This document shows, piece by piece, positions 10,165-21,197 of a DNA stretch of 64,000 nucleotides. Source of the DNA: Micrasema longulum. Lineage: Eukaryota; Arthropoda; Insecta; Trichoptera; Brachycentridae. A program made the translations under genes and the position numbers. The first letter of the stretch is position 1; each line of letters opens with the position of its first letter. The notes beneath the pieces were generated by a model, which saw nothing but the letters and a program-made list of their open reading frames with translations, did not search any database and was not told the origin of the DNA. The stretch lies in the NCBI GenBank assembly GCA_022494885.1, contig JAGVSM010004972.1, positions 124,001 through 188,000 on the forward strand. Reading direction: 5' to 3'.

Positions 10165-10870
10165 AAATTATCCTCTAAATTAAACTCTACTCGTCTGGGT
10201 CTTAATATTGAAACCAAAAAGACTCTTTATAATAATGGACAGAGGATCAAAGAAGTTGACAGCTTTAAATACTTGGGAGTTCACATAACTGAGGATGGAA
10301 ACTTGCACAAAGAGCTCGCAACCCACCTAGGAATTGCTGAAGTGACTTTTGACGTGATGCGTGTTGTCTGGAACTCTAGTCTACACTCGGTCAAAACGAA
10401 ATGCCAATTATTCACCTCTTGTATTATGCCAGTACTCCTATATGGGTGCGAATCTCGAAACCTGACCAAAGCTTAGAACATCAAACTTCTATGTTTTGAG
10501 AGTAAGTGCTTGAGGAGAATATAAGTTATACGGTGGTTCAATTTTATAACGAACATTGAAGTCCGAGAACGGAAGCAGCAGCCTCCTATAACGAGCGCCT
10601 GGCTTGGTCATGTGCTGCGCATGCCTCAAATTACCTCTTCTTTAAACCGGCGGGCTCACGCCGTCCGTCCTGAAAGGCCGTCGAAGACGATCTTTCGACT
10701 TTATTCGGTGGAGTTAAAGGGCGCTGGATTGACGTGGGAGAAGGCGAGAGTGGTGGCTGGCAATAGGGTCTCTTGGAGGCAACCGTTGATGTCCACATGC
10801 TCCACTTAGGAGCGGATGTGGAAAAGAAGAAGAGAAGAAGAGAAAAAGAGAAGAAGAGAAGAGGAAATTA
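10165..10870 (+). pseudogene. RTE-like LINE, end of reverse transcriptase ORF with GA-rich tail
   Basis: The frame encodes GLNIETKKT, then VDSFKYLGVHITEDGN, CQLFTSCIMPVLLYGCES, a broken CLRRI block, AWLGHVLRMP and GAGLTWEKARVVAGNRVSW, ending with a stop shortly after. This order (KYLG, VLLYG-E, CLRRI, GH-LRM, GLTWE-A, R--WR) is the thumb and C-terminal region of the endonuclease-RT ORF of RTE-like elements. Two stops and one or more frameshifts break it (around 10,474 and 10,520-10,610). A GAAGAAGAGAAGAAGAG tract (10,825-10,865) follows the stop and acts as the 3' microsatellite tail. Confidence 0.8.
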
Positions 10871-10959
10871 TCCATAAAATTAAATACAGATTGCATAGCA
10901 GAATCAACGTGTTTTAACACAGACGTTTTCAAATGTATGTTATTCAAATCTAGCATGCT

Positions 10960-12255
10960 AATCCCTTCATAATATTATTCAAATCTAGAATGCTAAACGA
11001 ACATTAAATAATATATTATTTTTAGTACAAGATTTTTGCTCTCTGCTTCCGATTTGTCAAAATATAAGATAAGGTGTTTAAGATTTTATTTTTCCTGTAA
11101 ACAATATTATGGCGTTAGTGAATAGTAAATATAATTTAAATGTAGATATAATAAGTATACAGACAAATAAGAATATGAAAGGACGTTATGTGGTTATTTA
11201 CTAACAATTTTTGAAATGTTTCATCAGTAAATATTTTTATGTAGTAATTTTAATGACATAAATAGAATTTTCAGGAAAAGTGTATTATCTATTTCCTGCC
11301 TAGCGGGAAGAGGAAATACTGACATTTTATTAATCCATTGATAGGCGTACAAAATAGAACATTTTCCCGCCAGCCATTATTGGGTAATCGCTGCCTAATT
11401 TTGCCGGTGTTATTGGTGCATGTTCAAAATGAAAAATAGTTTTGACGGGGTGACGTCATAGAGTACCTAAGGTTTTTCACAGAACAGTCGCTCGAGTAGA
11501 AATCCTGTTTGGGGAAAAAGGTGAAAAATCGGATTGTCATCGCACGAAATGTGTTGACAGCGCCGCCATTGCAAATCTATCAATTGTGTGTTATTTTTAA
11601 TTCTATGCAACGAAATATATATTTCAGTCAATAGACATCGCAATACGAAGCTAAAAAAATTGACGTGCGTCGGGCAGGGTAAAATGCGTTTATCAAATAA
11701 TCTAAAATGGTAGAAAAATACCTTTGTTGCCCTTTGTTATATTATGCGTTTGCACAATAATTGTGAAATTGCATTGGATATTGACGGACTAAAAATATAA
11801 AAAAGACGATTAGGTTGTTTCTTGCTAAAACGTTTCTTAAAATAATTAAACAAGTAGGAACTTAAGGATAATATTTTTAAAATCTAAATTTGCTAAGGCA
11901 AAATATTTGTGGTTAAGATTTAGTTTTGTGTTAAAAGACTTGAAAAAGAGATGAGAATCCATAGGTAACACAAAAGGGGTGTTTTTGGATTTGAAAAAGG
12001 CTAAACGAAAATTCATCATCAGCGTTTCTTTATTCGATGAATAGTGCATAGAGCACTTAATTAGTAATGCAGTTTATCTTAAGGGGTTTCATTATTAATT
12101 TAAGTATTATTATAATATATGCTTTAAATACTGAGAGCCTTTAGGCTAAGGAAAAAAATCTTGATAAAACAAGACCCATAAAAATGATACTTAGAAATAT
12201 AAAAAAATGCTCACAAATTAATGAACGCTTTCTACCGTAAAAAAATTACAGAAAA
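10960..12255. other. AT-rich unique-looking region
   Basis: No coding similarity. A somewhat GC-richer stretch near 11,290-11,600 contains GGGGTGACGTCATAGAG, a CRE-like octamer, but no promoter can be argued from that alone. Confidence 0.45.
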
Positions 12256-12257
12256 AA

Positions 12258-12404
12258 CACCGAGCGATTGAACGTTTCGCTATCAAAGGACAGAACCAGA
12301 AACGAAATAAATCATTTTAGGAGATTAAGAACCCAACTGGAAGAAATGAAGATTAAAGGAGAAATGGGCAAAATAATTCAATTTAAAAACAGTTCATAAA
12401 CATT
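12258..12404 (+). pseudogene. Short coding relic, probably from a retroelement
   Basis: An open frame of about 47 codons encodes a charged helical segment with SLSKDRTRNEINHFRRL and QLEEMKIKGEMGKII, then a stop. The pattern reminds me of linker regions upstream of the RT in LINE ORF2 proteins, but I cannot name a family. Composition differs clearly from the flanking AT noise (many Lys/Glu/Arg codons), which argues for a true coding origin. Confidence 0.3.
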
Positions 12405-13304
12405 GTCAGGCTAAGCGAATAAAAAAACTGAGTTTTTAGTTTATATATATATGCAATATTTTTATTTTTAATATCTATTTTCTTTAATTTGAAGATATAA
12501 TAAATAAAATAATTAGTTTGAGACCCCTGAAACATTATATTATATTATATATATATATACAAGCAGTCATACTTGCTACCTAAATAGGTTTATGTTCATT
12601 CAGTTGTACATAGGAAGTGGGTACTACTGACTTTGCAACAATAACCGATGAACCAGGTATTGGTCAATTCATTATTATTTTTGCTGAATATTTGTGTCTA
12701 ATAATGTGTGCCTATGTAAGATTTACAAATCTAAAATGCATATTTTTTTTATTACTTTTCTTCTATATTTTACTGTTTTACTATAAATCTTTTATTCTTT
12801 TTATAAACTGTACATTACTTTTATTGAGCTTAACCATAACCCTAAACTTTGTTTTCTTTCAATTATATTTACCTCTAATTTTGTACAAATTGGCTACGGC
12901 CGTTAGTTATAATAATAAATATATAAATTATACAGCACAAATGAAATAAAAAAAACTGTCATTAAGATACAATATTACTAATCGAAATTTCTATCAGGAC
13001 AAAAAAACAGACGTTTTTGTTTTAAATTCTACTCAAATTCCGGATGTTTTTCGTCCTCACAAACCTACATAAATCTCCCATACTGGTGAGTAATATTGGA
13101 GTGGGAGTAATCAGTGTTAGTAATTTAATTTACATATTTCAACGGACAAACGGTTTTTCTGAATTAAGTGTGTACTGTACAAATAATAGAATTTCCTATG
13201 CATTTGTTGTATTGTTATGTCCCAAAATTTAACGAACAATTTGCCCCGGAAATGTGTCAATTTCCTATGGTAATTTCACTTTCTTTTCCACGAACCGACA
13301 ATTC

Positions 13305-13436
13305 CACATTCCGAATGCACCAGGCTAGAAACTAAAATCCAAGATGGCTACCCTCCCGCCAATATTTCAGATAGGCCCTCCCACTCGCTCTCGCACGCTT
13401 CAACGCGGGAAAGAACGGGACGCAGTTCGGAATGTG
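13305..13436. repeat. Short inverted-repeat block with GC-richer core
   Basis: CACATTCCGAA (13,305-13,315) is repeated in inverted form as TTCGGAATGTG (13,426-13,436). The core includes CCAAGATGGCTACC, a YY1/Pho-like word, and CCCGCC. It could be a tiny MITE or a regulatory patch; an 11-bp match alone is weak evidence. Confidence 0.35.
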
Positions 13437-13730
13437 TTCGAAAATATCAATTGAAATAGGAATAAACAATAGAAATAGTTTTCATATTTTTAAACCAATT
13501 CAAAATAGAGAAAGTCATAATATTGGCGACAGAACATCACTAGGAAATAATCGATTTTTAAAAAAAAGTCATAAATGAGTTTGTTTCGATTTTTAATTTA
13601 CGATTAAAATTTAATTACCAAACTTTCTTAGAATCATACGGATTGTATTATACAAAACAGCATTTTTCAATAAGGGATCAAATTATCAACCACAAAATTG
13701 AATGATATGTTTTTTTTATTTTTTAGAATA

Positions 13731-14266
13731 AAGAAAATATTTGCGTTCTTATGATGACCCAGATATGAAATTTTTTAGGCCATTTTCAACCAGTTGTAAA
13801 TAACCCACTATTACTAAATGGGAATCAAGTTGGGGTAGAGTGGGGTTCAAACCACGGATCTCTGATCCGTAAGTAAGATTCATGCTCTTCATTCATAATT
13901 CGTTTAATCATTAAATCAAATGCAATTTTCCACTCTCACTTTCCTTCAATCATCCTTTCCACTCCTTATCAATTTCCTTCTTTTCCTTTCCACTATCTCC
14001 TTGTTTTGTCCATATTTATCTTATTTTAATATTTGGTATATTTATTATTTATAGTTTAAACTTCAAGCCGTCGTCGCTTTATTACAGTAGTATTTAGTGA
14101 ATACATATAATTGGATGGCAGGCCCTACTATGTATACATTTTATATAATTTTTTTTTAAAAAATTATTCATTTAACCTGTACATCTGTTTGTATTCGAAA
14201 TAAATAAAATAAAATAAAAATAAAAATAAAAGTAAGTCCGTAACCTAGCCACGGGACCATGACCCG
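13731..14266 (-). mobile_element. SINE-A split by a LINE tail insertion
   Basis: The body and B-box half lie at 13,731-13,874 and the A-box side of the head (TAAGTCCGTAACCTAGCCACGGGACC on the plus strand) at 14,232-14,266. The interruption is inside the tRNA-like head. GTAAGT occurs at both edges (13,869-13,874 and 14,232-14,237), consistent with a short target duplication. Removing the insert and one GTAAGT gives a normal SINE-A head order. Confidence 0.8.
13875..14231 (+). mobile_element. 5'-truncated LINE 3' UTR inserted in SINE-A
   Basis: A non-coding block ends in AAATAAATAAAATAAAATAAA-type repeats immediately before the right copy of GTAAGT. A 3' A-rich tail at one side and a short duplication at both is what target-primed reverse transcription leaves. 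The source LINE was not identified because no ORF sequence is included. Confidence 0.7.
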
Positions 14267-14269
14267 TTT

Positions 14270-15865
14270 TAGTAATTTCTTTAATTTTTGTTGGTTGGAG
14301 TATTGATCCCTTACCAGAAAATGTTATTTTGAACTAAACATGACTAATCATAGAAAATTGTAAAAAACAATAAATGAATTGTACAATAATTATGAATCTA
14401 GTTATAAGATTTTACGAATATTACTAAAAAAGTAAAAAAAGTAAATGTGAATTTTATCCGGTAACCATTGAGATATTATATTTATAAGATAACACTCTAT
14501 AAACCTCTGAGCTAAAAAAGTCGTCCCCAAAGGAAAGGGAATGACCTGCGGAGGCAGAAAGTGTCGTCACGTCATATCACGTTAATTTTAGCAAGCAAAA
14601 CACGAAGTACAGTAAAAAGCACGGACTTTTTACATCGGTCTACTGTAAGTTCGATTCAGTATGTCGCTCCCTTCTGCATATGCGTCACCTTTGTTAGTCG
14701 TTTTAGTTTTACTATACCCCCGAATAACTGAGCAGGGCAGAGACGAAAGATAACATACGAATTGGTAACATATTAATAAAAAGTTTTTTGAGATTAAAAT
14801 AGCTATTTTAAATGAGTATTGATTACGATAAGAACATAACTTGCCGGTGAAAGGTTATACCATCGGTTTTCCAGATCGATTTTGTGCAGTATCTTAGCGT
14901 TCATATAAGCATTTTAGTAACTGCGAGCAGAAAAAAAGTTCAAAAGTAGCTAGGGACTGCTCGCAATAGACTAAAGTCCGTTCCATTAAACATTTGCAAA
15001 CTGGCCGCAGGTTGAGGGACCAAATTTGGAACGGGCATGCTTACTCTATATGCCTCAATGCCAGTAGCAGATCATTAATTTTGGACCGAAAAATAATATG
15101 ACCATCAACACACTTCTCGCCGTTGATCGTATTTCATATTCGTGCGTGAGGGTTTCGTAAGAATTTATGCTTATGTTGTCGTGGAAATAAATGGTTCCGA
15201 CACAGTACGAGTACACCTGTCTAATCACCAGAAGTACATAATATGATAAAATAATACGACACAATATAGGTAGCATATTTTATTTGTATTGTAAAAAATA
15301 TTGACGTCGCATGCATTCATGTCTTAGGTTTACGAACAAAAACATTCATGACTCATTTTTCGCAGCTAAAGATTTACAAGAAAAATGAGTGTGCTTGGAA
15401 TTTATAGCGGTTACTGTCCTTAGATATATCCTTCTGAGTCCTGACTCATGTGCTGTGTACATAAATGACAATATAAAAACACATAATTTGAAGGAGTTTC
15501 TCTTTACTGAATTAATACGTATCGAAATCGATGATATATGACTAACCTTTTTTTGAAAATCACTCAATACAACATATTAACAGTTAAATTAAAAACAATC
15601 ATCATATCTGCATATAATTGTACATGGGACACTATATTGGAATACCAATCGCAGCTTATCTTAATTTATTTTTTCTATATTAAATTTTTGTTAAAGAAAA
15701 AATAATACGTATTATTATTATTATTATTATTCGTTTAAGGCAGGCAGCCTTTGCTGATGCGCTTATATCTCGTGTACTGCTTTTTGTCTGCGTTCTTCTT
15801 GCTTAAAAAAAGCTTCCAAGCGGTTTTTGAACTGGTTGATTGAAATGGAATGGTCATTTTTAAAA
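14270..15865. other. Unannotated spacer
   Basis: AT-rich with a few GC-richer patches (14,520-14,720 and 14,990-15,060). It contains a TTATTATTATTATTATT run at about 15,712-15,731. No coding similarity or tRNA-like head was seen. Confidence 0.45.
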
Positions 15866-15867
15866 AT

Positions 15868-16044
15868 CTTTTTTATTTACGCTTTCTTATTATTTACGCA
15901 TATACTTATTTCAAATTTCAGGGCATTTTTAACTCGTTTTGAATAACTGTGCTAGAAACTGTGATTAAAGTTGTAGAAGAGCAGAGTTCGAACCTCAGAC
16001 CTTTAATTCGCGTAGAAATAACTACCACAGGACCACAATCCGAA
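15868..16044 (-). mobile_element. SINE-A, diverged copy
   Basis: Minus-strand order is TTGTGGTCCTGTGGTAGTTA, B-box-like GGTTCGAACTCTGC (plus strand GCAGAGTTCGAACC), then a mutated body with AAAATGCCCTGA where other copies have AAAATGGCCCT. Older than the 1.0 and 18.9 kb copies judging by substitutions. Confidence 0.65.
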
Positions 16045-16179
16045 TCCTAACTATAGACAAGACTCCGCTTTAGAAGCAAGTCCAGGAACTATACAATATT
16101 TTAGTGTTTAACCACCTTTTTAAATTAGATTACATTAAATTGAATTGATGTGAATTTATTCATTTTTTTTTTTTTTTAA

Positions 16180-16535
16180 AGTTTTATTCATTTTAACAAA
16201 TAAGTAACATACATAATTGTATTTTTGTTCCCGCAAAGCCGAAGCTTGTCTGCGGGTTACATTACATTTTTTTTTAAAATTTATAAGTAAGTACATAGTT
16301 TAATAATAATTAAAGAATAAAATATATTTATACACTTAAGTTTCACTTGCTGTTTAATAATTTTTTGACTATTTTTTTAATGAAATTAGGTTTTTTTCTT
16401 CACGATTTTCAGCTGGTATTAAATTGTACAGTTTTGGTACTACACTACCCATTGTTCTGTCACCATAGTAGTTTTTCTGTCGTGGTACCATCAGCTGCTG
16501 TGCCGATACTTGTCGGGTCATGATCTGGTGGTTTT
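16180..16535 (-). pseudogene. CR1-like LINE, ORF2 C-terminus and 3' UTR
   Basis: On the minus strand, from about 16,500, the frame encodes QQLMVPRQKNYYGDRTMGSV then VPKLYNLIPAENREEKNL and stops after LKK. The pattern V-P+----YG-R------PKLWN-LP is the last conserved block of CR1/Jockey-type ORF2. It is followed by a UTR with a strong hairpin: CCCGCAAAGCCGAAGCTTGT then CTGCGGG at about 16,231-16,257. The hairpin near the 3' end may be the RT recognition structure. Confidence 0.65.
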
Positions 16536-16689
16536 CATGTCAACACGGGCGTATTTTTAGCTTCCACATTGGGGGGTGTTCTAGAGAAATATATAATGGC
16601 TCGAAGGGGTGTGGTATTTTAGCTTAGCTTTGTTATTTAAATATCTCATATTTTTAAGGTAAAGGGCAAAAATTCAAAGAAGGTATCTA

Positions 16690-16815
16690 TGGGTTATGAA
16701 AACAATCATTATCATCATCATGTCTCTTTCCGCACCAAGTGGTGCATAGGACGCTGCATTGGTAAACCAAATATAACGTATTTCGATCACCTGATAATCC
16801 TGAATAAAGAAATCA
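16690..16815 (+). mobile_element. SINE-D body (head missing)
   Basis: CATTATCATCATCATGTCTC then TTTCCGCACCAAGTGGTGCA and GACGCTGCATTGGTAAACCA match, in the opposite orientation, the repeat at 24.25, 25.87, 29.42 and 34.4 kb. The 25.9 kb copy shows a tRNA-like head attached, so these are tails of one SINE family. Confidence 0.6.
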
Positions 16816-16908
16816 AGTGGAAATAAGTTCTCCTCGTTGTAAAGCGGGTGGCGTTCGTCTACCATTCTTGAGGTCCAGGCTTTAAAATTCATTATAATAT
16901 ATCTTGTA

Positions 16909-17467
16909 ACTAATGTTAGTAAATATTAGTAGCTAAACACTTAGCCACATTTTTAGTCTACTGGTTTCGAGACGTATCTGTCTCTTCGTCAGGACATTCA
17001 CTACGCCAACATACAAATACTAAAATAAACTTCCACTATCACCATCATCGTTGTATATAAATAGTATTTCAAAAATATGTAAATCACGTGCAGATGTATA
17101 GAGATGCGAACACCACCATGTCTAAACATGCACTAAGCTTAATAAAAAAATGTTTAATCTTATATTGAAGAATTGGTAGGGAGTTGAGAAGGAGGGGGGT
17201 AGAGGTGGGGTTACCCGATTGGTAAATTTTTAATTAAAAAAGAGGGCTGTACTGGAAACTTATTTGAATCTTTACTAAGGGGATATATTTTTTAAGGCTT
17301 TTTTGAAAAATTTCCATATTATTTAATTTAAGTCAACGAAGGTGGAGGTGTATTTTAGTATTCGCATGTTGGCGTAGTGATTATCCTGACGAAGAGACGG
17401 GTACGTCTCGAAACCGGTAGACCAAAAAAGTCGGTAAGTGGTAATACAAATATTTACTAACATTAGT
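16909..17467. mobile_element. Penelope-like inverted pair with hammerhead-like cores
   Basis: The ends are exact inverted copies (ACTAATGTTAGTAAATATT at 16,909 and its complement ending at about 17,467) and the similarity continues inward for roughly 120 bases. Each arm contains a CTGACGA...GAAAC core: minus strand at 16,964-16,992, plus strand at 17,386-17,414. The left arm continues into about 300 bases of further repeat sequence that is also present, in plus orientation, at 41,225-41,430. So this is one longer minus-strand terminal repeat followed by a truncated plus-strand copy, the layout seen at ends of Penelope-like elements. No RT or GIY-YIG coding sequence is present. Confidence 0.65.
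17381..17437 (+). ncRNA. Hammerhead ribozyme-like motif (copy B)
   Basis: Visible parts in order: TTATC (17,381-17,385), CTGACGA (17,386-17,392), one extra A, GAGAC (17,394-17,398), loop GGGTAC, GTCTC (17,405-17,409), GAAAC (17,410-17,414), a 15-base linker, GTC (17,430-17,432), GGTAA (17,433-17,437). Helix II is a perfect 5-bp GAGAC/GTCTC. TTATC and GGTAA pair as helix I next to the predicted cleavage site after GTC. Helix III would have only two pairs (AC with GT), as in the minimal type I motifs known from Penelope-like elements. The extra A after CTGACGA departs from the canonical core. Activity is not shown. Confidence 0.55.
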
Positions 17468-17469
17468 GA

Positions 17470-18420
17470 AAATGTTTGACCACAAAGTTAATGTTTTAAA
17501 CATAAATAATATTACATATCTTGTAAATTACTTTTCGATGAGGTGGGTGTTTGAGTCCCCTAAACCCCCCCTTATATACGTGGTTGCATGTCAATCATGT
17601 CAGGAATCGAGCCTGAAACTAATCACTAGACCGGGAGACGGACTATTAAAAAAAAACATTTTTTGTTAGTTAAAACTCACACGTGGTTTGAACTAACCTC
17701 AAAATTACAAATGAGATAAACCATGAATTATTTCCAAAGAATATAATATGCGAGCCAACACGTGATTTTTACATCAATTCATTGCAATTTATGTTGAGTT
17801 AGTAGGAGTATGCAGACTTTTGTGTGAGGTAGATGCTCCGTGAAGTGAGAATACTTAATTATGTTTTTCCCAGACAGCCTACGCAGACTCTGTCACCAGT
17901 TATCGATACGCGGAGTATCTACGAGTATAGACAATCTATTATCTATACAGAAAACGCGTTCCAAATAAGAAGTCAAAACAAAAGCAATGCAAACAACATA
18001 AGATATTAGCAAATAAAACTCGAGTGCACCGTGTATAGGCGGTTGTAATTTTTTGTTCTAAGTGTGTCGAGTGGAGACCGTTAGAAATTCCTCGTCTCGC
18101 TTCCTAACACAATGGCCGGTGGACAATGAGAATAGCGTCGTCTATTTTCCGCAAAGATGTCTATGGCCAGACCGATTGAAATCGCCGCTGACCGAAAAGT
18201 TGCATATTCACACGATCATATGAAATCGGGCCAATGAGTCTGTCACCGCGACTTTAGACTAATTCCATATTTGCAGCATCTTTATTAGTGAAAGAACTCG
18301 TAGAAATCTGAAAGTAAGCGCTTTTTGGAACACTCTTATTCCATTGAACCAATCATTGCAGATTTCTACTGAAGAGAACAGTGCCGGATGTTTCTATTCC
18401 GATGAATGGGCCAATGGGCC
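17470..18420. other. Spacer with a possible tRNA-like remnant
   Basis: Mostly unrecognised. GTCAGGAATCGAGCCTGAAAC near 17,598 on the minus strand looks like a decayed B-box region and could be a SINE head fragment; no body follows it. Confidence 0.4.
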
Positions 18421-18424
18421 AATG

Positions 18425-18545
18425 GCAGCTCCCGTGGTGTAATGCGCGCAAAGACTATGACGCTAGCTTCAAGCGCGGAGGTCTCGAGTTCGGTTTCCGG
18501 TGAAATCACAATAATGTGGTTTTTCTTAGGTCTGGGTATTCCATT
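18425..18545 (+). mobile_element. tRNA-like SINE copy, separate family
   Basis: CTCCCGTGGTGTAATGCGCG followed by GGTCTCGAGTTCGGTTTCCGG gives A- and B-box-like parts. Downstream, TTAGGTCTGGGTATTCC shares the TCTGGGT word of the SINE-B body, so the two families may share a body module. Confidence 0.5.
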
Positions 18546-18695
18546 ATGTCATTATTTATTTAAACTTAAAAATAAAAAATACATGCACTTTGGTGGAGAG
18601 TTAGCAACAACTAAAAGCAATATTTTCCAGCCAACCTAAAACAGACCAATTGGTCGAAATTTGTACTTATTTAAAAAAAATATAAACATGCAGTA

Positions 18696-19206
18696 ACAAA
18701 TTACAACAGGGATGGTGGAAAATACTTTAAAGAAGGAAATATGGAAGTATAAGCATTTACAGGGCTTACGACTTGTCATTGGCTGGTTTAAGTGGCCACT
18801 TTACACACTGTGTAACATTAACCATTTGGCCTATGTTTGAACATCCATTTTTTTAAAAAAAATAGAATAAAAATAAATATTTGCGTTCTTATAATTTACC
18901 GAAATATTTATTTTTTTAGGGCCATTTTCAACGAGTTGTAAATAACTCACTATTAGAAAATGGAAATAAAGTTGGAGTAGAGTGGGATTCGAACCACAGA
19001 CCATTGGTTCGTGAGTCCAAAACACTAGCCACAGGACCACAACCCGATTTTAAATATACCATATTTCTTCAATTCCTCCATTTATTGATTTAAGTGAAAG
19101 AGCTGAAACCTTTATTGTTGTGAGGAGATTCATCTGACTGAATTATTTCACATACTAGGCAACGCCTGAAAACAATTTTCCGATTTCGAGTTTCAGCTCT
19201 TTAACT
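18696..19206 (+). repeat. Family F repeat (copy 3), interrupted by a SINE
   Basis: Left part: ACAAATTACAACAGGGATGG through GGTTTAAGTGGCCACTTTAC to CCTATGTTTGAACATCCA. Right part resumes with TTTCTTCAATTCCTCCATTT and continues to ATTCATCTGACTGAATTATT. The uninterrupted version at 39,374-39,627 shows these two parts are normally contiguous. The intervening 200 bases are SINE-A. Confidence 0.75.
18848..19048 (-). mobile_element. SINE-A nested in a family F repeat
   Basis: Minus-strand SINE-A with head (plus strand ACTAGCCACAGGACCACAACCC), B box GATTCGAACCAC, body TCTAATAGTGAGTTATTTAC and A/T tail. It lies between AACATCCAT and CCATATTTCTTC, so the target was the sequence AACATCCATATTTCTTC that is intact at 39.5 and 55.5 kb. 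Confidence 0.8.
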
Positions 19207-19209
19207 TCA

Positions 19210-20435
19210 CTAATTCTAGATTTTTTTACAGTATTTTTTTCATTGTCAGTTAAAAATAAAGCTTTATTTGTAAGACTTCAAAATTATCGGCATTGTTGCA
19301 AACATGGCAACCTCTACTTGAGTATTGCAAAATTGGTAATGTATAAAATTAAATTTATTATTTCACTTCTGTTTCTTGACATAATCATGCTTTTATCATC
19401 ACTGCTTACATATAAAATATTTACTGATTATAATATAAGTTTAAGAAAAAAATTAAGTTAAGTATTGTATCAGTTTTTTGCGATTTGCTCAAAATAAAGA
19501 AATGTGGATTTTGCCGGGTTTTCAAGTAGTACCCTCGAATATCGATTGTACTTTAAAACGTCTCGATATGTATCAATAAAGAGCGATATAGACAGACAAA
19601 AGACAAAATTTAGTTTCCGTTTTTTAATAGGTGAGCATAGCTTTTATTGGAAACTTTTAACTATAGTTGATGTTAATTCAGTAATATTAATGTATTCGAA
19701 GGATTATGCATTGCAGTTATATAAATACACTGTTCCACAATCGATGCATCATTGATAAAAAACATCACCCATAAACTATTCAATCCTATGCGTCTATTTG
19801 TTGTTTCAAAACAGACAAAAGTATTATGCAATTTTATAAAATCATCTAAACTTGAATATCACTGCACTTGAAGGATGCTGTGCCTATTATATACATAAAT
19901 GCCACTAGTTCAACGTCTATTTCGATATATAACGATATTCTCGAAGTTTTGTTAAAATTCGCTAGGTACACTTCTGTACCATTACTGTGATCGCTTCAAC
20001 TCTCGCTGGCCTACAGCAATACGTGGTTGCATGACTGTAATGCCATAGATGAATAAATCTCATTACTGGATTAGATGACCCTACTCCGTCAATCATTATG
20101 TTATGGGTATTTTAGCAAACAATTCAGTTATGGAAGTTAAGATGAATTATAAATGCTCGAATTCCCAGTCGCTAGCGCAGATTGAATAGATATTCAGAGC
20201 AGACAGAATGTATTACTTTGTCTTCTAACGCGAGAAAATGTTCATCTAGTGATGGGAGTAATGGGTAATAATAATGAGTTTTTTTTTTTCCAAAATATTA
20301 CTTGAACATTTTTTCTCTTTTTTTATTAGTGGGGAAAGCAAGGGTACATATTGAACGATGCACTAAAATCACCCTTTTCAGTGTTGGCCGCAGGAGAACA
20401 AGGATGAAAGTAAGCTGAATGCTGTCGAAATGTAA
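19210..20435. other. Unannotated spacer
   Basis: AT-rich sequence with frames of up to about 80 codons that show no recognisable protein motif. No inverted repeats or SINE heads were seen. Confidence 0.45.
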
Positions 20436-20439
20436 TCGC

Positions 20440-21035
20440 TCGGGCGAATGTGTGGTAAAACAAAATATGATAGGTGCAAAAATATCGAGGTTCATGCCTT
20501 ATCTTGCAAGTATCGTCAACAAAAAGATGTTAGGATTCGTTCTGCGTACTGCCAGGGTTTTCGAAAATACCCGTGTACTAGGAAGTCTTTGCAACTCCTT
20601 GGTGCGAAGTAGACTCGAGAGTGGCTCGATGATATGGGAGCCTCATGAACTGAAATACTCTCTTATAATAGAGAAAATTCAAAAGAAATTTCTGAGATAT
20701 CTCTACATGAGAGAGTGCGGGTATTATCCTTGGCTCAACCCGACCGAGTTTCTCCAGGGTATGCTTGACTACAACAAATTAGAGACTAGAAGGAATGTGT
20801 ATTTGACTCAACATTTTTATCGATTGTTGCGCGGTATGATCGATAATATTGAGATTATGATGAGCATTGGTTTGTATGTTCCTGATAATTACCTAAGACA
20901 GCGTAAGCATTGATTGTTTCATATTCCGATATACGGGACTAACCTGCCAATGGTTATGCATGTTGAAAACCCTACCGCTATGCTGACAACATCGCTCTAG
21001 ATCTATTTCTATCTATATCTCTATCTAGATCTATT
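20440..21035 (+). pseudogene. Jockey-like LINE, ORF2 C-terminal fragment
   Basis: Encodes KKMLGFVLRTARVFENT, LVRSRLESGSMIWEPHELKY, IEKIQKKFLRYLYMRECGYY and GMIDNIEIMMSIGLYVPDNY, then a stop followed by FHIPIYGTNLPMVM. These are the KMLGF, VRS-LE--S--W-P, Q+KFLRYLY and FH-P--RTNL blocks of a Jockey-group ORF2 tail. The 31.8-32.4, 34.0 and 57.9 kb fragments belong to the same family. The copy has at least one stop near 20,911 and ends in an ATCT-rich microsatellite (21,000-21,035), which may be its 3' tail. Confidence 0.8.
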
Positions 21036-21197
21036 TCATGTATCCGAAGGGGTTTTCCGAAACACGATTCTCCTACTATTTTGAAAAGAGTCACTTTATG
21101 TATTTTTTTATTTTTAAAATATGTACAGCTTGAATTTCGGTTTGTAATATATATGTCAAAATAATTTAATTGAATTGAAAAACCAATATTAAGAAAG

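Noticed and set aside
12617..12949. 110-codon hydrophobic frame
   Set aside because: AT-rich, Phe/Leu/Ile-dominated translation without a recognisable domain; the block looks like untranslated LINE sequence.
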